DNA of 64,000 nucleotides from Microbacterium sp. USTB-Y (GCF_023703415.1 NZ_JAGMTU010000003.1:248001-312000); one strand, 5' to 3'. Numbered from the stretch's first letter, positions 52,116-60,752 are shown. The notes: generated by a model not told the origin, from the sequence alone. Translations and numbers: made by a program.

Positions 52116-52989
52116 GCGCGGCCTCGGCTTCTGCGGCCCGGATGTGCTCGCCGATCAGCGCGGAGATCCGCACGGCCGCGGTGTCGAGCAGCCAGTGCCC
52201 GCCCTCGTCGAGCTCCACCATCCGGAACGGGCCGCGCGCGAACCGTGCGCAGAGCGCGGCCGTGGCCGGCAGCAGCGCCGGGCCCTGACTGAAGACGTAG
52301 AGCGCCGGCACGGCGACCGGCGGGACTTCGGCCATCGCCTCGACGGGGATGAGGTGCCAGGCTACTGCTGCCTCGAGCACCTCCGGATCCCGCAGCCGCG
52401 CGACCGTCTCGCGGACCAGTTCCGGGCGCATCCCCGATGCGGCGAGGAATGCCCTGAGTCCGGCGGCGTCGTCGCGCAGCAACTGCTCCGCCGCCGGGCG
52501 CGGAGGGCTCATGCTCTCCAGCTCGTCCCAGGCTCGGCGCTGCGCCGGGTCGGTGCGCACCCCTTCGGCGAAGGCCGCAGGGTGGGGGAAACGCAGCGCG
52601 GTGAGTGATGCGATCCGGTCCGGATGCGCCGCGGCGGTCGACCAGCTCTGCAGCGCGCCCTGACCGAAGCCGGCGAGGTGCACACGATCCCATCCGAGCG
52701 CATCTGCGACGCCGACCGCGTCGGCGACCACCGCATCGAGCGAGTACTGGTCCAGCGGCACCCTCGCCTCCGGCGAGTAGCCGCGCTGATCGAAGGCGAC
52801 CGTGCGGATCCCCTGCTCCGCGAGCAGCGGGGCGACGCGGTCCCAGCTCCCCGCGTGCTGCGGGAAGCCGTGCAGGGCGAGGAGCGGGACGCCGTCCGCG
52901 GGCCCCCAGGAGACGGCGTGGAATCGGAGGCCTCCGGCGTCGACGGCGAACTCGGACGATGCGTCCGTCGCGCCCCGCCCGCCCGTCAC
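52108..52989 (-). CDS. Alpha/beta hydrolase lacking the nucleophile serine
   Basis: A 293-residue alpha/beta-hydrolase-fold protein with the oxyanion segment LLALHGFPQHAGSW, VAFDQRGYSPEAR, and the terminal catalytic-type His in DEGGHWLLD. The nucleophile elbow reads LAGFGQGALQ, with Gly109 where Ser (or Asp/Cys) is expected; GGT differs from the Ser codon AGT by one base. It may therefore be non-catalytic, use another mechanism, or have lost activity. GTG at 52989 overlaps the MFS stop by four bases (GTGA). Confidence 0.8.
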   Translation of the reverse strand: MTGGRGATDASSEFAVDAGGLRFHAVSWGPADGVPLLALHGFPQHAGSWDRVAPLLAEQGIRTVAFDQRGYSPEARVPLDQYSLDAVVADAVGVADALGWDRVHLAGFGQGALQSWSTAAAHPDRIASLTALRFPHPAAFAEGVRTDPAQRRAWDELESMSPPRPAAEQLLRDDAAGLRAFLAASGMRPELVRETVARLRDPEVLEAAVAWHLIPVEAMAEVPPVAVPALYVFSQGPALLPATAALCARFARGPFRMVELDEGGHWLLDTAAVRISALIGEHIRAAEAEAARA

Positions 52990-54269
52990 GGGCGGGCCTT
53001 CGAAGCGGCCGCAGCGGACCCTGCCGGCACCGTGGCGGGGAGCACCACGTCCTCGATCGCCTCTGCGGTAGGCCGAGCACGCCGGAGCAGCACCGCGGCG
53101 ACGATCCCGGCGACGGTGGGCACCGCGATGCCGAGGAAGAGCTGGGTCGTGCTGAACCCCGCGGCGAGCATGGCGCCTCCGGCCCAGCCGCCGCCGAGGC
53201 GACCGATCTGCCCTGCCCCGTTCGCCCAGGAGACGCCGGTCGCGTTCGCCCGCGCGGGATACAGCGCGGTCGCAAGAGTGGGAAGCACGGCGTTGGATCC
53301 GGCGATCGTGAAGGCGATCGCGCAGATCGCCGCGAGGAAGCCCCCGATTCCGAGATCGACCACGGCGAGCAGGATGATCCCCACGGTGCCGACGCCCCAG
53401 ACCGCGGCCAGCACGGAGCGCGGGTCCCAGCGTCGCAGCGCGAAGCCGAGTCCGAGCTGCCCCAGCAGACCGCACAGGCCGAACAGGCCGGTGACGAGCG
53501 CCGAGCTCCCCGCGCCCAGACCGTAACGCTCGACCATGAGCGGCAGATAGGTCGCGATGAGGTAGGCGACGCCGAGACCGACGGCGAAGCAGATCCAGGT
53601 GAGGATGGTGGACACGAGATACCGGCGGGCGAACAGCGTCCCGACGGCGCTGCGGTCATCGGCGGCCGCCACCGGCGCGAGATCGTCGAACCGTTCCGGT
53701 CGACGCGGCAGCACGCGCAGCAGGAACGGCACCAGCACGAGCGAGAGAGCGCCGCTGATGATCACCAGGGCCCGCCAGCCCGCTGTGGGGATGACCACCG
53801 CAGCGAGCACACTGCCCAGGATGAAGCCGAACGCTCCGCCCGACCAGACCAGGCTCACCATGTGCGATCTGCTGCGCTCGGAGGCGAGCTCCGCCACCTG
53901 AGCGATGACGACCGGCACGAGAGCGCCGAGTCCGACACACGCGGCCAGCCGCACGATCATCAGCCCGGCCATCCCGGGGACCGCCGCGGTCGCGACCGTC
54001 AGCAGCGAGAACTCCAGCGCGCAGACGACGATCACGGGCCGGCAGCCGAAGCGGTCGGCGAGCGGGCCCGCGAGGTAGCCGCCGATCGCGCCGGCGACGA
54101 CGCTGAGGGTGACGAGGAGAGTGATGTCCTCGATGCTCGTCCCCCACTCCTCCATGACGCGAGGGAAGACGAAGCTCGCCACGACGAGGTCGAGTCCCTC
54201 GGCGACCATGGCCAGCATCAGGATGAACAGGGCGAGACGGATCCGAGGTCGTGCAGTCGACGTTGACAT
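52986..54269 (-). CDS. MFS transporter (aromatic acid/H+ symporter-like)
   Basis: A 427-residue twelve-helix transporter. The N-terminal MAEGLDLVVASFVFPRVMEEWG and loop 2-3 GPLADRFGCRPVIVV match the aromatic acid:H+ symporter group, and VPVVIAQVAELASERSR continues the pattern. First gene of the operon with hydrolase and esterase, so it probably imports the ester or aromatic/acid substrate. ATG at 54269 follows GGAG by six bases. The 273 bases upstream (54270-54542) hold no gene I can support. Confidence 0.87.
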   Translation of the reverse strand: MSTSTARPRIRLALFILMLAMVAEGLDLVVASFVFPRVMEEWGTSIEDITLLVTLSVVAGAIGGYLAGPLADRFGCRPVIVVCALEFSLLTVATAAVPGMAGLMIVRLAACVGLGALVPVVIAQVAELASERSRSHMVSLVWSGGAFGFILGSVLAAVVIPTAGWRALVIISGALSLVLVPFLLRVLPRRPERFDDLAPVAAADDRSAVGTLFARRYLVSTILTWICFAVGLGVAYLIATYLPLMVERYGLGAGSSALVTGLFGLCGLLGQLGLGFALRRWDPRSVLAAVWGVGTVGIILLAVVDLGIGGFLAAICAIAFTIAGSNAVLPTLATALYPARANATGVSWANGAGQIGRLGGGWAGGAMLAAGFSTTQLFLGIAVPTVAGIVAAVLLRRARPTAEAIEDVVLPATVPAGSAAAASKARP

Positions 54270-54542
54270 GTGAATCTCCGGGCTCGGGTTGACCGGCACG
54301 AACAGTGCCGTGCGGGCACGCTAACGAGCCGCGGAGCCGTTCGGCATCGGCGATTCCCCAACTCGTTCCCGTCGATCCCACAGCGAGCGCCGGCGTGCCG
54401 CACTTCGCACGGAGATGTGCGCTTGACTCGGAGAGATTCCCGCTTTTCGTCCGAGGTTGCCGCACAGTTCCGAACGAAGCGCCCGCGGGACGCTCACGCG
54501 GAGAGCGGATGCGGCCGGGGGATCCCCGCCGCGGGACGCCAC

Positions 54543-55097
54543 CTAGCCCTCCGCCGCCCGCACGGCCTCCAGCAGCGCCACCAGCGGCCGCGGGATCCGG
54601 GCGGCGGGCAGCGCCGCGATCACATCGGCCGCGAAGACCGTCTTGCGTCCGCTCGCCGTGCCCGCGAACCGGTGCAGCTGCGCGTCGACGGAGCGCACGC
54701 GCTGCGCGGGCTGCCCCTGGAACACCCGGAACAGCGCGAGCTCCCCGCGGGCATCGAGGGTCTGCAGCACCAGCTCGGGGCCGGCGGCCCGGATCACCTC
54801 GTCCTCCAGATCCTGCTCGCATCCGAAGAACCCGCATCGGGCGACCGCCGCCGGGTCGGCTTCGCCGGCGGGCAGCAGGCGGCCGGCGACGAGAGCGCCG
54901 ACCACGTAGCGCAGCTCGGCCGCGTCATAGAGCCCGAGCACCGGCACCGCCGGATCCCGTCGCTCCAGCCAGGAACGCAGGTTCGTGATGCCGCCGAGCG
55001 AGACCACGTCCGCACGGAGCTCCTCCCCGCGCACGCGCGCCGCCGCGATCAGGGCGAGCCGGTCGCTCTCCCCTTCGACCAGGACCACGGGCGGCAC
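54543..55097 (-). CDS. TOPRIM-like domain protein
   Basis: A 184-residue small protein whose VVLVEGESDRLALIAAA resembles the glutamate motif of TOPRIM domains and VPVLGLYDAAELRY the aspartate motif, as in OLD-family nucleases and primases. The second Asp of the usual DxD is not evident, so catalysis is uncertain. GTG start at 55097 lies six bases after the MOSC gene stop, suggesting an operon, but no strong ribosome-binding site is seen. Confidence 0.6.
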   Translation of the reverse strand: MPPVVLVEGESDRLALIAAARVRGEELRADVVSLGGITNLRSWLERRDPAVPVLGLYDAAELRYVVGALVAGRLLPAGEADPAAVARCGFFGCEQDLEDEVIRAAGPELVLQTLDARGELALFRVFQGQPAQRVRSVDAQLHRFAGTASGRKTVFAADVIAALPAARIPRPLVALLEAVRAAEG

Positions 55098-55103
55098 GAG
55101 CGG

Positions 55104-55646
55104 TCAGACCCGGGTCAGCGGAAAGTGCGGAGGGGGCGGGAGCTTCACCTGGATCGGGTCTCCGGGAGCCACGGATCCGCTGCGCGAGACGATGCCCATG
55201 ACGCCGGCGAGACGGACGACCCGGCCCTCATCATCGGTGCGCACGACCTGCTTCAGCAGCCCCGGCTGGAAGTCGTTGATCTGCTGGCAGGGGTTGCGCA
55301 GCCCGGTCACGGTGACCACGGCCTGGGATCCGATGCGCAGCCGGGTCCCGACCGGGAGCGCGAGCAGATCCACGTCGCCGGTCGTGATGTTCTCGCCGAG
55401 GCTCCCGGGGGCGACCTCGTGTCCCGCCGCGCGGAGGTCGGCGAAGAGCTCTTCGTGGATCAGGTGCACCTGGCGGAGGTTCGGCTGCGACGGATCCGCC
55501 GCGACCCGGGAGCGGTGCTGCACCGTCGGACCGGCATGCGCATCGCCGACGACCCCCACGCCCTCGACCAGCGCGATCTCGCCGCGCGGGGCTTTGCTGA
55601 ACCCGTGCACGGGGCTGGAATGAACCGCGACCACTCGACCCGTCAT
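55104..55646 (-). CDS. MOSC domain protein
   Basis: A 180-residue MOSC (molybdenum cofactor sulfurase C-terminal) protein. RQVHLIHEELFADL, PGSLGENITTGDVDLLALPVGTRLRIG and VTGLRNPCQQINDFQPGLLK with the conserved Cys are diagnostic. MOSC proteins handle sulfur on molybdenum cofactor or act in N-hydroxyl reduction and toxin resistance (YiiM type). It could serve the molybdenum enzyme elsewhere in the window, but there is no direct link. Confidence 0.88.
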   Translation of the reverse strand: MTGRVVAVHSSPVHGFSKAPRGEIALVEGVGVVGDAHAGPTVQHRSRVAADPSQPNLRQVHLIHEELFADLRAAGHEVAPGSLGENITTGDVDLLALPVGTRLRIGSQAVVTVTGLRNPCQQINDFQPGLLKQVVRTDDEGRVVRLAGVMGIVSRSGSVAPGDPIQVKLPPPPHFPLTRV

Positions 55647-55819
55647 GGGTTCATCGTGCCACGCCGTGCATCTCGACAACCCGACCGCACGCGCACGCCG
55701 CCCCACCCCGACGAAGCCCGGGCGCAGCCGTCGCGAGCGGGCCCGCCCCGCCGCCGGCCGCGCTCCTGATTCCGGCGCGCCGCTACCCTCCGTTCACCCC
55801 CACCCACGAGACTTCCTGC

Positions 55820-57235
55820 ATGAGCAACGGCGATCATCCCGAACCCCAGGCTGCCGCGAACAGCGGAGCCGTCGCTGTGGTGGGTCTCGAGCTGCGCGGG
55901 GACGAGCCGGCGCCCAAGAAGCAGGTCTACTCCTGGGCGCTCTGGGACTGGGCGACGCAGCCGTTCCACTCGGTGATCCTGACCTTCATCTTCACGGCGC
56001 TGTATCTGACGTCCGACGCGTTCCTGCCTGCCGGGCTCGCCTCGCTCCCCGACAAGGACCCGGCGAAGGTCGCCGGGATCGCCGAGCTCACGAGCGGCCT
56101 CGGGCTCGGCGGCACCATCGCCGGCTTCGCGATCCTGCTGCTCGCCCCCGTGCTCGGACAACGCGCCGATGCGGCCGGCCGCCAGAAGTTGTGGCTCGGG
56201 ATCGGCACCGGCGCCCTGATCCTGTGCATGCTCGGGCTCTGGTTCGTCACGCCGAGTCCGTCGCTGTTCTGGCTGGGGGTCGCGCTGATCTCCGCCGGCG
56301 TGGTCTTCAGCGAGATCGCCTCCGTGAACTCGAACGCGATGCTCATCTCGATCGCGAACGCGAAGACGGTCGGACGGATCTCGGGCCTCGGCTGGGGCTT
56401 CGGCTACCTCGGCGGCATCGTCGCGCTCGTGCTGGTGATCGTGTTCTACATGGCGGACTGGTTCGGACTCTCCGCGGACGGCGGGCTGCCGTTCCGCATC
56501 ATCGCGGTGGGATGCGCGGTGTGGGCGATCGCATTCTCGATCCCGATCTTCCTGAACGTGCCGGAGCCGTCGCTGGGCCGGGCGGACCGGAAGGTCGGCT
56601 TCTTCGCGTCGTACGCGCTGCTCGTGAAGGACGTGATCGGGCTCTACCGCAACCCGAGCACGCGCACCACGTTCTGGTTCCTGGTCGCGAGCGCCGTGTT
56701 CCGCGACGGCCTGGGAGCGGTCTTCACCTTCGGCGCCGTGATCGCGAGCACGGTCTTCCATTTCACGTTCCTCGACCTCGTGATCTTCGGCGTCGCGGCG
56801 AACCTCATCGCCGGCGTGTCCACGATCCTGGCCGGGCGTCTCGATGACCGCTGGGGTCCGAAGCGGCTGATCCTCATCTCACTCGCCAGCATGTGCGTCG
56901 CGGGCATCGCGGTGTTCGCCCTGGTCGACACCGGGCCGATCGCCTACTGGATCGGCGGCCTGATCCTGTGCGCATTCGTCGGTCCCGCGCAGTCCGCAGG
57001 GCGGTCGTTCCTGGCCCGGGTCACCCCGGCGGGCCGGGAGGGCGAGGTCTTCGGCCTCTACGCCACGACGGGCCGCGCCGCGAGCTGGATCGCCCAGGGC
57101 GCGTGGACGCTGCTGATCATCCTGACCGGCAACACGAAGTTCGGGATCCTCGGGATCGTCGCCGTGCTGCTCGCCGGGCTCCTTCTGCTGCTGCCGGTCA
57201 AGGAGGCGCGGAGCAGCGTCCGCCTCTCGCACTAG
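55820..57235 (+). CDS. UMF1-type MFS transporter
   Basis: A 471-residue transporter of the UMF1/Atg22-like MFS family. VYSWALWDWATQPFHSVIL is the family-typical first helix and FSEIASVNSNAMLISIANAK and SGLGWGFGYLGGIVALVLV follow; FVGPAQSAGRSFLARVTPAGREGEVFGLYATTGRAASW is the C-terminal signature. Substrate is unknown for most members. ATG at 55820 has no strong ribosome-binding site. Monocistronic. Confidence 0.87.
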   Translation: MSNGDHPEPQAAANSGAVAVVGLELRGDEPAPKKQVYSWALWDWATQPFHSVILTFIFTALYLTSDAFLPAGLASLPDKDPAKVAGIAELTSGLGLGGTIAGFAILLLAPVLGQRADAAGRQKLWLGIGTGALILCMLGLWFVTPSPSLFWLGVALISAGVVFSEIASVNSNAMLISIANAKTVGRISGLGWGFGYLGGIVALVLVIVFYMADWFGLSADGGLPFRIIAVGCAVWAIAFSIPIFLNVPEPSLGRADRKVGFFASYALLVKDVIGLYRNPSTRTTFWFLVASAVFRDGLGAVFTFGAVIASTVFHFTFLDLVIFGVAANLIAGVSTILAGRLDDRWGPKRLILISLASMCVAGIAVFALVDTGPIAYWIGGLILCAFVGPAQSAGRSFLARVTPAGREGEVFGLYATTGRAASWIAQGAWTLLIILTGNTKFGILGIVAVLLAGLLLLLPVKEARSSVRLSH

Positions 57236-57251
57236 AGCCGGTTTTCGACGC

Positions 57252-57308
57252 TCAGGTCGCACTTTCTGCGCCGAACGACGGCTCTGAAGAGCAGATAGTG
57301 CGACCTGA
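57252..57308. terminator. Bidirectional hairpin between UMF1 transporter and TetR gene
   Basis: TCAGGTCGCACTTTCTGC (57252-57269) pairs with GCAGATAGTGCGACCTGA (57291-57308) over 17 of 18 positions with a 21-base loop, between convergent stops. Confidence 0.72.
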
Positions 57309-57350
57309 AGCAGATCCCGGGCCCGTCCGCGGATCCGGCGACGGATCCGG

Positions 57351-58043
57351 CTACTCGTCCAGCGGCACCAGGAGCGCCGGCTCCGCGCCCGCCGCGCGCA
57401 GGCGGTCCCGCATCGCTCGCGCCGCGAGCAGATAAGGACGCTCGTCCTGCAGCAGCAGCGACCTCGAGTTCGCCTCCTCGTTGAGCGCCGCGAGCTCGAA
57501 CGCGAGCAGCTCGGGATCCGTGCCTTCGGCGAGCTCCCCCGCGGCGATCGCGAAGCGCGCCTGGGCTTCGAGGTAGCCGTACCAGTCCACGAGCGCGGAG
57601 CGAACCGCGTCGCGCACCGGACCGGGCTTGGAGTCGACGTCGGCGGCCGTCGCGGCGAAGAAGCAGCCGCCCGTGAACACCCGGTCGCGGGAGTAGTCCA
57701 GCGCGTTGCGCAGCAGCGCCGAGAGCCTCTGCGCGCCCCGCGGGGCGGTGCGTGCCCGCTCGACGATGAGCGCGGTGAAGACGTCCCTCGCCGCCGCGAC
57801 GGTGGCCAGCTGCAGCCCCTCCTTGCTCTGGAACAGGGTCGCGATGCTGCTCTTGCCGCGGCCGGACGCCGTGGCCAGCCGCCCGATCGTGAGCCCGTCG
57901 AGGCCGTCGACCGAGGCGAGGTCGGTGGCGCTGTGCAGCACCGTGCGCCGGGAGGCGTCGCCGCGCGTGCGCCGCCCATCCGCGGCGGGGCGCGACGGGA
58001 CCGTCACGCTCTCATGCGGATCCTGAACGGCGGGCTTCGACAT
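57351..58043 (-). CDS. TetR family transcriptional regulator
   Basis: A 230-residue TetR regulator. A basic N-terminal arm precedes the HTH (VLHSATDLASVDGLDGLTIGRLATASGRGKSSIATLFQSKEGL); the C-terminal domain (FTGGCFFAATAADVDSKPG, LAFELAALNEEANS) is of the TetR_C type with a conserved GGCF. Divergent from an alpha/beta hydrolase gene, which it probably controls through the symmetric TACGTACG-rich DNA between them (58050-58100). Confidence 0.88.
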   Translation of the reverse strand: MSKPAVQDPHESVTVPSRPAADGRRTRGDASRRTVLHSATDLASVDGLDGLTIGRLATASGRGKSSIATLFQSKEGLQLATVAAARDVFTALIVERARTAPRGAQRLSALLRNALDYSRDRVFTGGCFFAATAADVDSKPGPVRDAVRSALVDWYGYLEAQARFAIAAGELAEGTDPELLAFELAALNEEANSRSLLLQDERPYLLAARAMRDRLRAAGAEPALLVPLDE

Positions 58044-58049
58044 GCCCCT

Positions 58050-58100
58050 AGTGTACGTACGATCGTTCGCGTAATCTACGTATGAACGTACGTATACTTT
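58050..58100. promoter_or_regulatory. Operator region between TetR and hydrolase genes
   Basis: AT-richer DNA with repeated, partly palindromic ACGTACG/CGTACGT elements (TGTACGTACGATCGTTCG and TATGAACGTACGTATA). It covers both divergent promoters and is the likely TetR binding site. Confidence 0.55.
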
Positions 58101-58121
58101 TCGCTCGCCGAAGGAGACCCG

Positions 58122-59090
58122 ATGCTCGCCACCGCCCGACTCCTCGCCGCCGGCGTCCGCGCCTCCGGCCCGCTCCTGCCCGCACTGTCGGCCCGGCTCG
58201 CGCTGCGCCTGTTCTTCACGACCGCGCCCCGCATGGCCGTGCGCGATGCCGACCTGGCCACGCATCGAGAGGCACGCCGCGAGCGGATCCTGCTCCGCGG
58301 ATCCGAGGTCGTCGCCTACCGCTGGGGTCGCGGCGAACGCGCCGTCCTGCTCCTGCACGGCTGGCAGGGGCGCGCCTCCCAGTTCGCCCCGCTCGTGCGC
58401 GAACTCGTCGCCGAGGGGTTCCGGGTGACGTCGTTCGACGCCCCGGCGCACGGCGCGTCGGGCGGCAGCGACACCGACCTCCGCGACTGGGTGGAGGTCG
58501 CGTCGCTGCTCGAACGCGCCGACGGGCCTTTCCACGCGATCGTGGGTCACTCGTTCGGCGGACTCGCCGCCCTCACCGCGGCGCGCACGAGCACCCCCGC
58601 ACCCCGGGTCGCCGTGATCGCGGGCGCCGCGTCGCCGGCGGCGTTCCTGGCGGAGTTCTCCCGGGCGCTGCAGCTGAGCCCTGCGGTCGCGGAGCGGTTC
58701 GAGCGCCGATTCGCGGCGCGCTTCGGGCTCGACGCCGCCGGGGTGGCCGCCGCCTACGACGCGGCGCGGGATCCGCTCCCCGCGGAGACCGCGCTACTCG
58801 TGGCCCACGATCGCGCCGATCGCCGGATGCCCGACGCCGATGCGCTGCGTCTGCATGCGGCCCACGGCGGCCGGTCCACGCTGCTGCGCACGGACGGCCT
58901 CGGGCACAACCGGATCCTGCAGGCCGACGCCGTGCTGGACGCCGTGCTCGACCTCGCCCGCACCGATGCCGATCCGTCACCGTCGCCATCGCCGCGCCTG
59001 CGGACAGAGCGCACCGTCCCGCCGATCCCGGACCTCCGCGATGGTGTCCGGCGCGAGAGCGGAGCACCGCACCCCGCGACCGCGCACTGA
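58122..59090 (+). CDS. Alpha/beta hydrolase
   Basis: A 322-residue hydrolase. VLLLHGWQGRASQF is the oxyanion region, FDAPAHGAS precedes the nucleophile elbow AIVGHSFGGLAAL (GxSxG), and the His is in DGLGHNRILQ. The N-terminal 35 residues are hydrophobic and basic and may associate with the membrane. ATG at 58122 follows AAGGAG. Likely controlled by the divergent TetR. Substrate unknown. Confidence 0.87.
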   Translation: MLATARLLAAGVRASGPLLPALSARLALRLFFTTAPRMAVRDADLATHREARRERILLRGSEVVAYRWGRGERAVLLLHGWQGRASQFAPLVRELVAEGFRVTSFDAPAHGASGGSDTDLRDWVEVASLLERADGPFHAIVGHSFGGLAALTAARTSTPAPRVAVIAGAASPAAFLAEFSRALQLSPAVAERFERRFAARFGLDAAGVAAAYDAARDPLPAETALLVAHDRADRRMPDADALRLHAAHGGRSTLLRTDGLGHNRILQADAVLDAVLDLARTDADPSPSPSPRLRTERTVPPIPDLRDGVRRESGAPHPATAH

Positions 59091-59116
59091 GCGCCGGCCG
59101 GCGCGAGGGCGCTCAG
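59087..59116. terminator. Bidirectional hairpin between hydrolase and MarR genes
   Basis: CTGAGCGCC (59087-59095) and GGCGCTCAG (59108-59116) pair perfectly over a 12-base loop and include both convergent stop codons. Confidence 0.68.
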
Positions 59117-59700
59117 CTCCAGTTCGCCGCGACTTTGGCGAGCAGGCGGGCGAACTCCGCCTGCTCCTCCGCCGTCAGCGCCGACATCGCGCGACGCAGC
59201 ATCTCCCGCCGGTCCCCCCGGACGCCCCTGCCGAGACGCCGCCCCTCATCGGTGAGCACGATGCGGGTGCGCCGGGCGTCGTCCGGATCGGCCTCCCGAC
59301 GCAGCCAGCCGCGCTCCACGCCCTGCTGCACCAGGCGGGACGCCCGCGGCTGATCCACGCCGATCGCCTCGCCGAGCGCGCTCACGCTGAGCGGACCCGA
59401 CGCCAGCGCCTCGAGCATGCGGACGCGCGCGGGGGCCTCCCCTCGCACTCCACTCCAGACTCCGACACCCTCGGATCCGCCCTCGCGCCGCCGCCCGTGC
59501 GGCCCGCGGTGCATCCCCTCGTGATCCCCGTGCGCGCCGTACGGACCGCCGTGCCCGTGGAACCCGTCGTGCGCGCCTGCGGCGTGCGGATCCCCGAAGC
59601 GATCGTGCGCGCGCGGCAGCCGGGGCCCGCGCCCGCGCAACAGGCCGAGCGCGGCGACGATCGCGTCGAGGGGATCCGGGTTCTCAGCGTCTTGAGGCAC
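59113..59700 (-). CDS. MarR-type regulator with N-terminal histidine-rich region
   Basis: A 195-residue winged-helix regulator. Residues about 25-75 are His/Gly-rich (HDGFHGHGGPYGAHGDHEGMHRGPHG), apparently a metal-binding segment, followed by a MarR domain (VRMLEALASGPLSVSALGEAIGVDQPRASRLVQQGVERGWLRREADPDDARRTRIVLTDEG). GTG at 59700 is a few bases after a near-consensus -10 box (TAAAAT), so translation may be leaderless. Divergent from another His-rich winged-helix gene, sharing palindromic DNA. Possibly a metal-responsive repressor. Confidence 0.82.
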   Translation of the reverse strand: MPQDAENPDPLDAIVAALGLLRGRGPRLPRAHDRFGDPHAAGAHDGFHGHGGPYGAHGDHEGMHRGPHGRRREGGSEGVGVWSGVRGEAPARVRMLEALASGPLSVSALGEAIGVDQPRASRLVQQGVERGWLRREADPDDARRTRIVLTDEGRRLGRGVRGDRREMLRRAMSALTAEEQAEFARLLAKVAANWS

Positions 59701-59708
59701 GAGCTGAT

Positions 59709-59762
59709 TTTACATGCGACTTGACATGGATCCCAATTGCATGTCACACTGCATGTACATGC
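59709..59762. promoter_or_regulatory. Shared palindromic control region of the two His-rich regulators
   Basis: For the minus gene, TTGGGA, 18 bases, TAAAAT precede the GTG. Overlapping these are the inverted repeat TGACATG (59722-59728)/CATGTCA (59740-59746) and the perfect palindrome GCATGTACATGC (59751-59762), likely operator sites for one or both regulators. Confidence 0.65.
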
Positions 59763-59892
59763 CAGATGACAAGCATTGACAGGATCCTTCCTCCGCTCAC
59801 GTCGTTCCCGTCGGTAACACCGGGGGGCTCGGGGCCCTGCCGCCGCCCGAGGGCGTGAGCCGACGTCATCCTCAGACCAGAACAGGAACACC

Positions 59893-60708
59893 ATGAACAC
59901 CTCAGAGAACACACCCGAGAACGCATCCTCCGACCAGAGCCGCCCGTTCGGCTTCTGGATCACCGCCACCGACCGCCTGCTGGCGGCCCGGTTCGCCACC
60001 GCCTTCGAGGACGAGGGGATCACCCGCCGCGAGTGGCGGGTCCTCAACGTCGTCGACGGCACGGTCCCGATCGGCCGCGAGCTCCCGGACCGCGCCCTGC
60101 GCCCGCTCCTCGATCTCGGCTGGATCGAGCGCACCGCCGACGGATGGGCGCTCACAGCCGACGGCTCCGCCGCCCGTGCTCGGCTCAGCACCGCCGTCGA
60201 GGAGATCCGCGACGAGGTCGCCGCGCTCCTCGACCCGGAGGAGTTCGCCACGATGGCGGCCTCCCTCGAGAAGCTCGCCCGCGGGCTCGGCTACGAGGAG
60301 GGCACGCGCCTCCCCCGTCGCCGCGGCACGCGTCGCGACGGCGACCGCGACCACCGGCGCGGGCATGGGCACCACCGGCACGGGCGCTCCGCCCACGGCG
60401 AGCACCGCGACCACGACGGGCGTCACGGGCACGGCGAGCACTCCGCTTCGTGCGAGCACGCCGGCCACCACGGGCGTCACTGCCACGGCGAGCGCACGGC
60501 GCACGACGAGCGGGCCGGTTTCGGCCGGTTCGCGGTCCAGCCCGGTTTCGTTTGGTTCGCCGAGCAGCCCGGCTTCGGCCGCGAGTGGCTGCGCCGCGAG
60601 CACGGCCACGGCGAGCACGCCGGCGGCAGGGGACCGCGCGGCGGAGACCACCGCCACGCCCCCGCGCACCTCCACATCCACCTGCACGACGGCCGCCACA
60701 ACGGCTGA
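59893..60708 (+). CDS. Winged-helix protein with long histidine-rich C-terminal tail
   Basis: A 271-residue protein. Residues about 18-130 resemble a MarR-like fold (FGFWITATDRLLAARFATAFEDEGITRREWRVLNVV, LLDLGWIERTADGWALTADG). From about 140 to the end it is dominated by His, Arg, Gly and Asp (HRRGHGHHRHGRSAHGEHRD, HLHIHLHD), with two Cys, which would bind metals such as Ni, Zn or Co. It could be a metal sensor, a metal store, or both. Divergent from the other His-rich regulator and followed by a strong terminator. Confidence 0.78.
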   Translation: MNTSENTPENASSDQSRPFGFWITATDRLLAARFATAFEDEGITRREWRVLNVVDGTVPIGRELPDRALRPLLDLGWIERTADGWALTADGSAARARLSTAVEEIRDEVAALLDPEEFATMAASLEKLARGLGYEEGTRLPRRRGTRRDGDRDHRRGHGHHRHGRSAHGEHRDHDGRHGHGEHSASCEHAGHHGRHCHGERTAHDERAGFGRFAVQPGFVWFAEQPGFGREWLRREHGHGEHAGGRGPRGGDHRHAPAHLHIHLHDGRHNG

Positions 60709-60720
60709 TCGCATCCCCTG

Positions 60721-60752
60721 CGGCCCCCGCGCCCTCACCGGCGCGGGGGCCG
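60721..60752 (+). terminator. Strong GC hairpin terminator
   Basis: CGGCCCCCGCGCC (60721-60733) pairs perfectly with GGCGCGGGGGCCG (60740-60752) over a six-base loop, 12 bases after the His-rich gene stop, followed by TCTCCGTT. Confidence 0.85.
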
